Positions 25,857-33,650 of a stretch of 64,000 nucleotides of DNA are shown piece by piece (within the stretch, counting starts at the first letter, position 1; each line of letters begins with the position of its first letter). The stretch lies in assembly GCA_017632775.1 (NCBI GenBank), contig JAGBQR010000035.1, positions 1 to 64,000 on the forward strand, given 5' to 3'. The notes beneath the pieces are model-generated. The model had not been told where the DNA came from. It made no database searches and worked only from the letters and a program-made list of their open reading frames with translations. Source of the stretch: Oscillospiraceae bacterium. GTDB lineage: Bacteria > Bacillota > Clostridia > Oscillospirales > Oscillospiraceae. The translations under genes were made by a program, and so were the position numbers.

Positions 25857-26408
25857 TCAGATTTCCGTCAGTTCCTTTTCTTTTTTCGAGGAGATCCCGT
25901 CGATTTCCTTGATGTAATCATCCGTGAGTTTCTGGATGTCCTTCTCAGCGATTTTATAATCATCCTCTGTCATCTCGCTGCTTTTCTGCTGCTTCTTGAA
26001 TTTTTCGATGGCATCGCGGCGGATATTGCGGATAGCGACCTTTGCTTCCTCGGCATATTTTTTTGTCTGCTTGACCAGATCTTTTCTTCGCCCTTCCGTA
26101 AGCGGCGGGAAAACCAGCCGGAGCATGCGTCCGTCATTCTGCGGGTTAATCCCGAGATCCGAGGCCAAAATCGCTTTCTCGATCCCTTTCAGGATCGATG
26201 CATCCCACGGCTGGATCAGCAGCGAACGCGGATCCGGAGTGGCGATGGACGCTACCTGCTGGATGGGTGTAGGGACGCCGTAGTAATCCACCTGGATCTG
26301 GTCCAGGACAGCGGCATTTGCTCTGCCCGCGCGGATCGTGGCATACTGCGTGGTCAGAGACTCACAGGTCTTCTTCATTTTGTTTTCGAATTCCTGATAT
26401 TCCGACAT
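25857..26408 (-). CDS. frr: Ribosome recycling factor
   Basis: Splits post-termination ribosomes together with EF-G. 183 residues, the usual length. The N-terminal helix, the RAGRANAAVLDQIQVDYYG hinge region and the C-terminal three-helix-bundle motif RKDLVKQTKKYAEEAKVAIRN are all clear. It lies between pyrH (42 nt) and uppS (1 nt), the conserved order of Gram-positive bacteria. Confidence 0.97.
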   Translation of the reverse strand: MSEYQEFENKMKKTCESLTTQYATIRAGRANAAVLDQIQVDYYGVPTPIQQVASIATPDPRSLLIQPWDASILKGIEKAILASDLGINPQNDGRMLRLVFPPLTEGRRKDLVKQTKKYAEEAKVAIRNIRRDAIEKFKKQQKSSEMTEDDYKIAEKDIQKLTDDYIKEIDGISSKKEKELTEI

Positions 26409-26450
26409 TTCTAAATCCTCCCTGTATATTCTCTGTTGTTTTGTTTTCTG

Positions 26451-27170
26451 TTATTTCACGGTGGTCCCGACTTTTTCACCCTGCAGTACCCGCAGGATGT
26501 TTTCCGGTTCCGCCAGTGCGAATACGATGACCGGAAGATCGTTATCCATGGCAAGGCTCGTTGCCGTCGAATCCATCACAGCCAGACGGCGCTCCAGCAC
26601 CTCACTGTAGCTTATCTCGTCGAATCTGAAGGCTGAAGGATTCTTTTTCGGGTCATCGGAATAGACCCCGTCGATGTTTTTGGCCAGAAGGATCGCATCA
26701 GCATGGATCTCCGCCGCGCGAAGAACAGCTCCTGTATCTGTGGAAAAGAAAGGCTGACTTGTCCCGCATGCAAACAGGACGACCTTCCCCGCTTCAAGAT
26801 ACTCGATCGCCCGTCGTGCGTCATGCCGTTCTCCCACGCCCTGGATGTCAATTGCTGTGAGCACCCTGGCATCCACGCCGGTCTGCTTGAACACATCCGC
26901 CACAGCCAGACAGTTCATTGCCGTGGCAAGCATGCCCATTTTATCTGCACTGACGCGCTCAACCTTCCCGGCGCCATCTTTCACTCCGCGCCAGAAGTTT
27001 CCACCGCCGATCACAATGGCCACCTGGACTCCGATCTCCGTGCAGCGTTTCACGGTCTCGCAGACTTCAGTGACGAATCCGAAATCGAATCCCGTTCCCT
27101 TGCTGCCGGAAAGAGCTTCTCCGCTGATTTTGATCAGAACTCTCCTATAGACAGGCTCACTCATACTCAC
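26451..27170 (-). CDS. pyrH: UMP kinase
   Basis: Phosphorylates UMP to UDP; amino-acid-kinase fold, hexameric and typically GTP-activated. 239 residues. It shows VLIKISGEALSG at the N-terminus, VIGGGNFWRG, the UMP-binding DARRAIEYLE segment and MDSTATSLAMDNDLPVIVF near the C-terminus. In many Firmicutes it follows rpsB-tsf. Here it is instead 10 nt downstream of an EamA-type transporter gene, and it shares that gene's promoter. Confidence 0.96.
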   Translation of the reverse strand: MSMSEPVYRRVLIKISGEALSGSKGTGFDFGFVTEVCETVKRCTEIGVQVAIVIGGGNFWRGVKDGAGKVERVSADKMGMLATAMNCLAVADVFKQTGVDARVLTAIDIQGVGERHDARRAIEYLEAGKVVLFACGTSQPFFSTDTGAVLRAAEIHADAILLAKNIDGVYSDDPKKNPSAFRFDEISYSEVLERRLAVMDSTATSLAMDNDLPVIVFALAEPENILRVLQGEKVGTTVK

Positions 27171-27180
27171 GCCTCCATTT

Positions 27181-28092
27181 TTATATGTCCAGGATCCCCA
27201 GGATCACTATGCCCGCAATTACGGTCGCAATTGAAAGATAGTGCTTAAAAGAAAGCTTTTCCTTCAGGAAAACACGGCTCCACACCACACTTGCCACGCA
27301 GTAGGCTGAGATGATCGGAGCGGCAAAAGCCACATGCTTCGTATCCGCAAGCGCATAGATATAGAAAAACTGCCCAGCCGTTTCAAACACGGCTCCGATA
27401 TATTTCGGAGCCTCCATCTTCGGGACCAGCTTCTGCTTTTTCACTCCGATCACCCAGATCGCGCACAGAACACCTACCGCCAGGAACGTCAGTTCATAGG
27501 CGACGTTTGCGCTGTCCTCATCCAGGATCTCGAGAACGCGGCTGTCTGCAAATGTTCCCAGCGCGTCGAGCAGGCAGTAGATGACAGGGATCGCCAGTGC
27601 GATCCAGCTCTTGGCATAGTGATGATTGGAAGCATCCTGCCGCGCGCGACGCAGCTCCTCATCCTCGTTCGCCTCGACAAAGCCGAGCGCGATCACTCCG
27701 ATGCATACGAGGGCTACGGCAACCAGCGCCAGCGGAGGCAAATCATCTCCGATCCCGGTCGTGACCAGAGTAAGTACGGCAACGATGGCTCCGGAACTGT
27801 TGCAGATCGGAGAAGAGATGGACAGTTCGATATAGCGCAAGCCCAGATATCCAATCGCCATGGAAAGGATATAAAGCATGGAAACCGGAAGATATGTCAG
27901 CAAGATCCGTCCGTTGATCCCGACGCCATTGAAGAAGACTTCATAAGCGGCATGGAGGCCCATCACAAAGCCGACAGCCATGACCATCTTCAGGTGACTG
28001 TATTTGTCTTCCGCATTCTGGCAGCCGATCTTCGAGAAAAGATCCGAGCCGCTCCAGCAAAGAAGTGCAATCAGCGCAAAAGTGAACCACAT
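27181..28092 (-). CDS. EamA/DMT-superfamily transporter
   Basis: A 303-residue protein with about ten hydrophobic helices in two EamA-like repeats, separated by a charged loop (EANEDEELRRARQDASNHHYAKSW, about residues 135-158). It ends with VFLKEKLSFKHYLSIATVIAGIVILGI, the typical last helix of drug/metabolite exporters. The start is set at 28092, after TAGGAG; the frame stays open for 23 more codons upstream but without a ribosome site. The substrate is unknown. It is the first gene of the pyrH-polC operon, which is unusual company; a cotranscribed exporter of a nucleotide or isoprenoid-related compound would be pure speculation. Confidence 0.8.
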   Translation of the reverse strand: MWFTFALIALLCWSGSDLFSKIGCQNAEDKYSHLKMVMAVGFVMGLHAAYEVFFNGVGINGRILLTYLPVSMLYILSMAIGYLGLRYIELSISSPICNSSGAIVAVLTLVTTGIGDDLPPLALVAVALVCIGVIALGFVEANEDEELRRARQDASNHHYAKSWIALAIPVIYCLLDALGTFADSRVLEILDEDSANVAYELTFLAVGVLCAIWVIGVKKQKLVPKMEAPKYIGAVFETAGQFFYIYALADTKHVAFAAPIISAYCVASVVWSRVFLKEKLSFKHYLSIATVIAGIVILGILDI

Positions 28093-28132
28093 AGAAAGCA
28101 AAGCTCCTATTCTGTGCCTTTCAAACAGAGGT

Positions 28133-28161
28133 ATTTTACCACACGAACCGGTCTTTGACAA
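28133..28161 (-). promoter_or_regulatory. Promoter of EamA-pyrH-frr-uppS-dxr-rseP-ispG-polC operon
   Basis: Reverse strand TTGTCA (28156-28161), 17-bp spacer, TAAAAT (28133-28138), 41 bp before the transporter ATG. No terminator or clear promoter is seen within the following 10 kb on this strand. Confidence 0.65.
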
Positions 28162-28174
28162 TGAAGAAATGATG

Positions 28175-28226
28175 AACAGAAAGAAGACGCCGAAGAAACG
28201 ATCCTCTCCGGCGCCTTCTTTCTGTT
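28175..28226 (-). terminator. Terminator after rsmI
   Basis: 12-bp stem AACAGAAAGAAG / CTTCTTTCTGTT, extended inward by a GC-rich CGCCG / CGGCG pairing. It lies just after the rsmI stop (28244) and before the next operon's promoter. Confidence 0.65.
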
Positions 28227-28243
28227 GGCGTTCTCTTTTTCCG

Positions 28244-29116
28244 TCAGAACAGGTTTTTCAGGCGAATCGAAGCCGCTTTCAGCTCGTTCCGACTGTAGGA
28301 ATTGTTCGGATCCGCAAGGACCAGGTTGACCGCATCGCGAATGCTGCCCGCTCCGGCGACCAGGCGGTCCACAAGCATAGCCTCTGCAGAAACGGTATGT
28401 TCCCTCTTGTTGAATACGTAGTCCTCATCGATCTCAATGATAACCGCGTATTCCCCTTTTTCGTAATTCCCCTTATCCAAAAGCTGCTGCTTTACTTTCT
28501 CCGGTGTCCCGCGGAAAGTCATCTCGTGCAGTTTCGTAAGATCGTTGCAGAGGCACAGAGAGCATGCAGCCTCTTCTTCAATGAAAAACTCCACCAGTTC
28601 CATGATCCGTTTAGGCGATTCATAAAAGGCGAACGTACGTGTATCTCCGTGACGCATTTTTTCCAGAAGCTTCCGCCGGTCCGCGTTCTCCCGCGGGAAG
28701 AAGCCATAGAAGAGAAACGACGAGAGATCAAAGCCTGAAACGCTCAGGGCGGTGATCGCTGCACAGCATCCCGGAACTCCTATCACCGGGATTCCTTCCT
28801 CCACCGCCGCACGGATCAGCTCATTTCCGGGATCTGAAATACAGGGCGTTCCTGCATCCGTGATCACGGCGATGCTTCGCCCTTCTTTCATTTCATTCAC
28901 AAAGTATTTCGCTTTCCCGTATTCGTTGAACTTATGGTTCGAGACCAGTTTGCCTCGTATCTCCAGTTTGTTCAGAAGCACCATCGACCGCCTGGTGTCT
29001 TCCGCCGCAATGATATCCACGTCCGAGAGGATCGCCCTGCCACGGGGCGACATATCCCGGGAATTGCCGATCGGTGTTGCCACGATATAAAGGGTTCCGG
29101 GGTTCACATTCTGCAT
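28244..29116 (-). CDS. rsmI: 16S rRNA (cytidine1402-2'-O)-methyltransferase
   Basis: SAM-dependent tetrapyrrole-methylase-fold enzyme that 2'-O-methylates C1402 in the decoding centre. 290 residues from the chosen start at 29116, which follows AGGAG by 6 nt; an in-frame start 10 codons upstream would lie inside a terminator stem. Family motifs are LYIVATPIGN at the N-terminus, AAEDTRRS, VITDAGTPCISDPG (SAM site) and GVPGCCAAITALSVSG. The C-terminal 70 residues form the small HTH-like tail. Confidence 0.95.
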   Translation of the reverse strand: MQNVNPGTLYIVATPIGNSRDMSPRGRAILSDVDIIAAEDTRRSMVLLNKLEIRGKLVSNHKFNEYGKAKYFVNEMKEGRSIAVITDAGTPCISDPGNELIRAAVEEGIPVIGVPGCCAAITALSVSGFDLSSFLFYGFFPRENADRRKLLEKMRHGDTRTFAFYESPKRIMELVEFFIEEEAACSLCLCNDLTKLHEMTFRGTPEKVKQQLLDKGNYEKGEYAVIIEIDEDYVFNKREHTVSAEAMLVDRLVAGAGSIRDAVNLVLADPNNSYSRNELKAASIRLKNLF

Positions 29117-29130
29117 TGTTTTCTCCTGAA

Positions 29131-29160
29131 AAGAGCCCGCGTTCAACGCGGGCCCTTTTC
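29131..29160 (-). terminator. Terminator between zinc-ribbon gene and rsmI
   Basis: Stem GCCCGCG / CGCGGGC (29135-29141 and 29147-29153) with a 5-nt loop, then TCTTTTC on the reverse strand. It lies directly before the rsmI ribosome site, so rsmI may depend on read-through or on a promoter overlapping this stem. Confidence 0.6.
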
Positions 29161-29190
29161 CTTCTATTTCAGTTTCCGTATGAAATACCT

Positions 29191-29445
29191 TCAGGATTCG
29201 TCGTCTCCGTAGTTCTTCTCAAACCACTGCTTGACTGTCCTCGGAGAGATTTTCAGCCCGATCCCGATAAATGCAGCCGCTTCGTTGAAATTACGAAGCT
29301 GCATGAGATGCTGGAAGTTCGTTTCGTCCGGGACCTCGGGGATGCCGTTATGATCATCCATGTATCCGCAGGCATAGCAGATATTGATCGGATAATTCCT
29401 GTGCTGGGAAACTTCCATCGTATTACCGCAGCGAGGGCATTTCAT
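29191..29445 (-). CDS. Small zinc-ribbon protein, function unknown
   Basis: An 84-residue protein with an N-terminal zinc ribbon (C3-x2-C6 and C23-x2-C26), followed by a C-terminal helical part with SPRTVKQWFEKNYG, reminiscent of a helix-turn-helix. It starts with ATG 8 nt after AAAGGAG. It sits 26 nt downstream of hpf and is probably co-transcribed with it. I do not recognise a named family; a nucleic-acid-binding or ribosome-associated role fits the zinc ribbon and the neighbour but is inference. Confidence 0.65.
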   Translation of the reverse strand: MKCPRCGNTMEVSQHRNYPINICYACGYMDDHNGIPEVPDETNFQHLMQLRNFNEAAAFIGIGLKISPRTVKQWFEKNYGDDES

Positions 29446-29471
29446 GACCGGTTCTCCTTTATACGTTCAGT

Positions 29472-30017
29472 TTATTCCTCACCGTCGTCACAGATCAGGC
29501 CGTAACCACCCTGATTTCTTTTATAGACGACAGCGATCGCTTCGTTGGCTTCCATGTTTTTAAACACGAAAAACTCATGACCGAGCAGGTTCATTTGCAG
29601 AATCGCCTCTTCCGGAGCCATGGGCTTGATGGAGAAGCGCTTGTTGCGGACGATCTGGAATTCGTCATCCGGTTCGTCCTCCGCCGGAACATAAGCAGGT
29701 ACAGGCTCACGCTCCAGTGCCCCCTCGCGCAGTCTTTTCTCGAGGCGGGTCTTGTTCCGGCGGATCTGACGTTCAATGGCGGCAACGCCGGAATCTACAG
29801 ACGCATACATATCGTTTGTAAGTTCGCTTGCCCTGTAAAACAGGCCGTTGTTGCGAATGGTAATCTCAGCCAGGAACCGTCCGCGCTCGATACTGAAAGT
29901 GACGGCAGCTTCGCCTTCTGTTTTGAAGAAACGGTCCAGCTTGCTGACCTTGCGGATCGTATAAGCTCTGAGTTCCTCGGAGGAATCCATTCTCTTCTCG
30001 GTGAAAGTGAACTTCAT
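29472..30017 (-). CDS. hpf: Long-form ribosome hibernation-promoting factor
   Basis: 181-residue HPF of the long type found in Firmicutes, which alone turns 70S ribosomes into inactive 100S dimers. The N-terminal HPF/RaiA domain (1-100, MKFTFTEKRMDSSEELRAYT) blocks the decoding site, a linker follows (about 105-125), and the C-terminal dimerisation domain (about 126-181) has VRNKRFSIKPMAPEEAILQM and GHEFFVFKN. A perfect 16-bp palindrome lies between its -10 box and its start codon, which suggests a dedicated repressor. Confidence 0.95.
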   Translation of the reverse strand: MKFTFTEKRMDSSEELRAYTIRKVSKLDRFFKTEGEAAVTFSIERGRFLAEITIRNNGLFYRASELTNDMYASVDSGVAAIERQIRRNKTRLEKRLREGALEREPVPAYVPAEDEPDDEFQIVRNKRFSIKPMAPEEAILQMNLLGHEFFVFKNMEANEAIAVVYKRNQGGYGLICDDGEE

Positions 30018-30041
30018 GTTTCGAACACTCCCTTCTTTTTT

Positions 30042-30057
30042 GGAAAGTATACTTTCC
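30042..30057. promoter_or_regulatory. Perfect 16-bp palindrome at the hpf start point
   Basis: GGAAAGTATACTTTCC is fully self-complementary. It lies 7 bp downstream of the hpf -10 box (30065-30070) and so covers the expected transcription start, a classic repressor position. It does not match CIRCE, CtsR or LexA sites that I know. Confidence 0.5.
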
Positions 30058-30064
30058 TAGTCAT

Positions 30065-30070
30065 ATTATA
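30065..30070 (-). promoter_or_regulatory. Extended -10 box of hpf promoter
   Basis: Reverse strand TGGTATAAT (TGn-TATAAT extended -10). The -35 region is poor, which fits an extended -10 promoter. The rest of the gap up to 30249 shows no other clear element. Confidence 0.55.
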
Positions 30071-30249
30071 CCACGGGAGAGTCCGGGAATGAAGGAACAA
30101 TCAGCCGGCCCCTGACAAATCGGCAACTTGCATAATTTTCAGCTGCGATTTTTTATATGTCAAAGTTTTCACAACCTATGTGGATTATAGTACACTCTGA
30201 TTCCCGATGCAAGTATTTTTTTCTTCCGTAAAAAAACGCTCCTGTGCAG

Positions 30250-30282
30250 AAAAGATCCGGTACGCTGAGTACCGGATCTTTT
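30250..30282 (-). terminator. Terminator after PMT-like gene
   Basis: Perfect 14-bp stem AAAAGATCCGGTAC / GTACCGGATCTTTT with a 5-nt loop. It begins at the stop codon of the mannosyltransferase gene and ends with TTTTC on the reverse strand. Confidence 0.85.
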
Positions 30283-32069
30283 CAGATCGGCCAGCCCGGA
30301 AGCCAGCCAAGCAAAGCCGAGAAAACTTCCCTGTTCACCGGAAGCGCGCTGAGCGCCGGATAGAACAGTGCGAACAGCAGCACAGAAACAGCTGTGATCG
30401 CAATCACAACTGTTTTTCCATGTTTCGTCTTCTCCATGAAAGAAAAAAGATATCCCATCGCCAAGACGAGGAAGACCGTGCTCGGAAAATAATGGTATTC
30501 AAAGACGACACGGCTTACGAACATCCACGGTATAAGCTGGGCCAGATATCCAGCGATGAGGAAGGCCGCGTTCCTGTCGCGATTCACAGCAGTGCGGAAC
30601 AGCATCATGATCATTGCCGCCAGACCGCTCCAACACAGGAGCGGATTGACAAACGCGGCGATCGAGGCATAACTGCCGTCCGGATAGTACTTAAGATAAT
30701 ACAGGATCGGACGGATATCCAGCATCCACTGATACCAGCGCGAGGAATAAGGGTGTGTCGCCGTGACGCCAGAATGATAGGAAAACATGAACTTCTGGTT
30801 CTCCAGAACAAGCTCCAGGTATTCCTTTTTCAAGAACATTCCCGCTCCGCCCATCCCGCGGGCGATCCCGTACGGGAAATAACTTACATAGTAGACGCAG
30901 GCCGGAATAAGCACGAAAAACAGTACACACCATGCACAATTGGACAGAAAGGACGCCCAGCGACGCCCGGCCCGTTCGCTGTGATCACATAGACGGTTGA
31001 GCTGCAGGACCAGCCAGATCAGGGCGAGTCCCGCACCGGCATAGAAGCAGGTCCATTTGCATGCCGCGCCGATCCCGAAAAACACACCCGAGAGAGCAAG
31101 GTCACGTTTTTTCCCGTCACAGGCATAGCGATACATGAACCAGTACATCATCAGGATGAAAAAGACGGCGTATGTATCGATGGTGGCGATACGCGTTTGC
31201 ACAAAATGCATGAAATCCGAAGCGAGAAGGATTGTACCGCAGATCGACGCAAGCGTGCTCCCTGTCATCTTTTTGAGGAACAGATACAGGATTGGAAGCA
31301 TCAGCACGCCGAAGAACGTCCCCATAAAGCGCCATCCGAAAGGAGTCAGTCCGAAGACGCGGATCCCGACAGAAATCAGAATTTTCCCGAGCGGCGGGTG
31401 CGAAATCTCGTATGGCTTTATCCCGCGGATATGCTCCTCCGCCGTACGGACATGATATACCTCATCAAAATAGCTGCTGTTTTTCCAGCTCGATTCTGCA
31501 GGAACCAGATCCTGCTCGTCGATGAGGGTTTCCCCCTGTCTGTTCCCGGCTTTCAGGGCAATCTTTTTTCCCTCATGGAAGAATGCCGCCTCTCCAAGCC
31601 AGGGATCGTTCCCATAAGCCGTGATCCTTATGGAGCAGATCTTATCTGCGGTTATCTCCGGGAACTCCGGTTCCACCCACTTCAGGATCTGAGCGTAGTC
31701 CTGCTCAAGGACAAACGCATCGGTATAGCTGATTCCATCCGCGGAAAAGGAAACTGCATAGCTTCCGGTGTTGATCCCGGTATAGCACAGCACGGAACCG
31801 ATCCGGGAGGGTTCCTCCAGCAGGAGGATCGCTTCTTCTCCCGCGCAAAACTCCGCAAAACTCTGCGGAGCCTCCCCGTCACCCAGCCGGAAGAAAGCAA
31901 GCGCCGCATACAGCACCGTAACCGTCAGACAGCAAAGGCGGTCCTTTCTGGTCATCCGTCCGTCCGACCGTACGTCAGTCCGTACAATCCGGATATCCGG
32001 GAGAAGCATGAAAAACGCTGCGATGGCCAGAAAGGTCAGTCCGCAGAGGACTATTCCAAGAACTTTCAT
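30282..32069 (-). CDS. PMT/GT39-like glycosyltransferase with discoidin-like N-terminal insert
   Basis: A 595-residue multi-span protein of the protein-O-mannosyltransferase/GT39 group, which moves sugars from a polyprenyl-phosphate carrier to an extracellular acceptor. The first loop carries YFDEVYHVRTAEEH (acidic catalytic pair), then EISHPPLGKILISVG and about ten membrane helices. Between the second helix and the catalytic loop (about residues 70-190) is a soluble insert, SGS-like beta strands with FSADGISYTDAF, which resembles an F5/8-type (discoidin) carbohydrate-binding fold. It overlaps the HAD gene by 4 nt and ends the long envelope operon. Confidence 0.82.
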   Translation of the reverse strand: MKVLGIVLCGLTFLAIAAFFMLLPDIRIVRTDVRSDGRMTRKDRLCCLTVTVLYAALAFFRLGDGEAPQSFAEFCAGEEAILLLEEPSRIGSVLCYTGINTGSYAVSFSADGISYTDAFVLEQDYAQILKWVEPEFPEITADKICSIRITAYGNDPWLGEAAFFHEGKKIALKAGNRQGETLIDEQDLVPAESSWKNSSYFDEVYHVRTAEEHIRGIKPYEISHPPLGKILISVGIRVFGLTPFGWRFMGTFFGVLMLPILYLFLKKMTGSTLASICGTILLASDFMHFVQTRIATIDTYAVFFILMMYWFMYRYACDGKKRDLALSGVFFGIGAACKWTCFYAGAGLALIWLVLQLNRLCDHSERAGRRWASFLSNCAWCVLFFVLIPACVYYVSYFPYGIARGMGGAGMFLKKEYLELVLENQKFMFSYHSGVTATHPYSSRWYQWMLDIRPILYYLKYYPDGSYASIAAFVNPLLCWSGLAAMIMMLFRTAVNRDRNAAFLIAGYLAQLIPWMFVSRVVFEYHYFPSTVFLVLAMGYLFSFMEKTKHGKTVVIAITAVSVLLFALFYPALSALPVNREVFSALLGWLPGWPI

Positions 32070-32863
32070 TCCCCTCGCAGCACCAGGTGCAGATCCTTCA
32101 CCGCAGGAAGAACATAATCCGGCTTCCGTTCGGCTTCCGCAAGCATCTTTTCGTCTGTTTCACCGGAGAGCACCAGCAGCGAGACCGCCTCAGCATTCTG
32201 GGCTACCGCGATGTCTGTATAGAGCCTGTCGCCTACACAGCATATCCTGCTGTTGGGAATCCCCGTCATATGTGAGATGATGTCCACCATGTTCCGGTTC
32301 GGTTTGCCGATCACCACCGGGACTGCTCCCGATGCAGCGGTCAGAAGCGCGCAGATGCTTCCGCAGTCCGGGAGGACCTCTCCTGCCGGCATAGGGCACA
32401 CCCAGTCCGGATTCGCCTCGATAAAGGCAGCTCCGCGGCGAAGATAGCGGACTGCCTTGTTCAGCTTTTCATAGACGAGTTCCGTGTCGAAACCCGCCAC
32501 CACAACGTCCGCGTCCTCTTCCACAAGATTGATCCCGTAACTTCTCAGTTCCCCGTAAAAGGCTTTCGTGCCCACCAGGTATACCCGTGCTCCCGGATAT
32601 TTCTCGTTCAGATAAAGTCCGGTCGCCATCCCGGATGTAAACACGTTTTCCTTTTCGCAGGGGAACCCCAGTCTCCGCAGCCGGGTGATATAGTCGCTCC
32701 CGGCACGGGAGGAGTTGTTCGTCAGATAGATATACCGTTTCCCGAGACGCGGAAGATCTTCCATCAGTTCGATGGCCCCTTCATAGACCTCGTCTCCGAG
32801 ATAGAGGGTCCCGTCCATGTCAAAAAGAAACAGTTCGCATTCCTTCAGTTTTCTGTAATCCAT
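32066..32863 (-). CDS. HAD-IIA family sugar phosphatase (NagD-like)
   Basis: 265 residues from the start at 32863, which follows GGGAG; a longer frame exists upstream but it would read into the SDR gene. It shows the HAD nucleophile motif FLFDMDGTLYLGDE (D15, D17), YLTNNSSRAG (motif II, Ser/Thr and Asn), the C2-type cap and the metal motif ICCVGDRLYTDI. Family members dephosphorylate sugar or nucleotide phosphates. It is 61 nt downstream of the SDR gene and overlaps the mannosyltransferase. Confidence 0.88.
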   Translation of the reverse strand: MDYRKLKECELFLFDMDGTLYLGDEVYEGAIELMEDLPRLGKRYIYLTNNSSRAGSDYITRLRRLGFPCEKENVFTSGMATGLYLNEKYPGARVYLVGTKAFYGELRSYGINLVEEDADVVVAGFDTELVYEKLNKAVRYLRRGAAFIEANPDWVCPMPAGEVLPDCGSICALLTAASGAVPVVIGKPNRNMVDIISHMTGIPNSRICCVGDRLYTDIAVAQNAEAVSLLVLSGETDEKMLAEAERKPDYVLPAVKDLHLVLRGE

Positions 32864-32924
32864 TGCACACACTCCCGCTGCTGTATTTAGCCGGCCAGGC
32901 CGTTGATCCCAGTACCGTCCTGTT

Positions 32925-33650
32925 TCAGATGATGAATCCTCCATCCACCGTCAGTACCTGCCCGGTGGTATATTCAGCCTCCGCAAGGCTGCAGATCATG
33001 GCGGCGATCTCTTCCGGTCTTCCCAGCCGGCCCATAGGGATCTCCTCCGCCAGATTGTCGAGTGTCTCCCGTCCCAGCACCTGAACCATGTCTGTATCGA
33101 TCACGCCCGGGGCCACACAGTTGACGCGGATCCCGCTGGGGGCCAGTTCCGCAGCCAGGGAGCGGGTAAGGCCGATGATGGCGTGTTTCGTGCTGGAATA
33201 GGCCACTTCACATGAAGCGCCGTGGTTTCCCCATATCGAGGATATGTTCACGATCGAACCGGCATGTTCATGCAGCATGTTCGGCAGGACCTGCTGAATG
33301 GTATTGAAGCATCCTCCGAGATTCACATCGAACATCCGGTCCCAGACTTCCCGTGTGATATCCTGGAACTGGTGCTGCTCCGCGATGCCCGCGTTGTTCA
33401 CCAGCAGCGTCACGGGACCGAATTCCGCTTCGATCTGCCGCACCATCCTCTCCACTGCTTTCGGATCCGCCACATCTGCCTGCCGGCTCATCACTGCGCA
33501 CCCTTTCCGTCTCAGCGTGGATTCGAGTTCCTCTGCCCTGTCCCTGCGTTCCAGATAGTTGATGCATACCGCATAGCCTTTTTCTGCCAGAAGGCGTGCT
33601 GTGGCTGCCCCGATCCCGCGGGAGCTTCCCGTAACCAGTGCAACTTTCAT
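32925..33650 (-). CDS. SDR-family reductase, FabG-like
   Basis: 241-residue classical short-chain dehydrogenase. The cofactor loop is VTGSSRGIGAA (T7-G14). The catalytic pair is YSSTK (Tyr and Lys near residues 151-155), with the Ser in NISSIWG, and the C-terminal GQVLTVDGGFII is typical of FabG (3-oxoacyl-ACP reductase). It overlaps plsC by 4 nt, so a lipid role is attractive, but main-pathway fabG genes usually sit in the fab operon. This could equally be a paralogue with another substrate. Confidence 0.85.
   Translation of the reverse strand: MKVALVTGSSRGIGAATARLLAEKGYAVCINYLERRDRAEELESTLRRKGCAVMSRQADVADPKAVERMVRQIEAEFGPVTLLVNNAGIAEQHQFQDITREVWDRMFDVNLGGCFNTIQQVLPNMLHEHAGSIVNISSIWGNHGASCEVAYSSTKHAIIGLTRSLAAELAPSGIRVNCVAPGVIDTDMVQVLGRETLDNLAEEIPMGRLGRPEEIAAMICSLAEAEYTTGQVLTVDGGFII

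Noticed and set aside
28093..28161. Extra 23 residues for the EamA transporter
   Set aside because: The extension overlaps the predicted promoter and transcription start and has no ribosome site.
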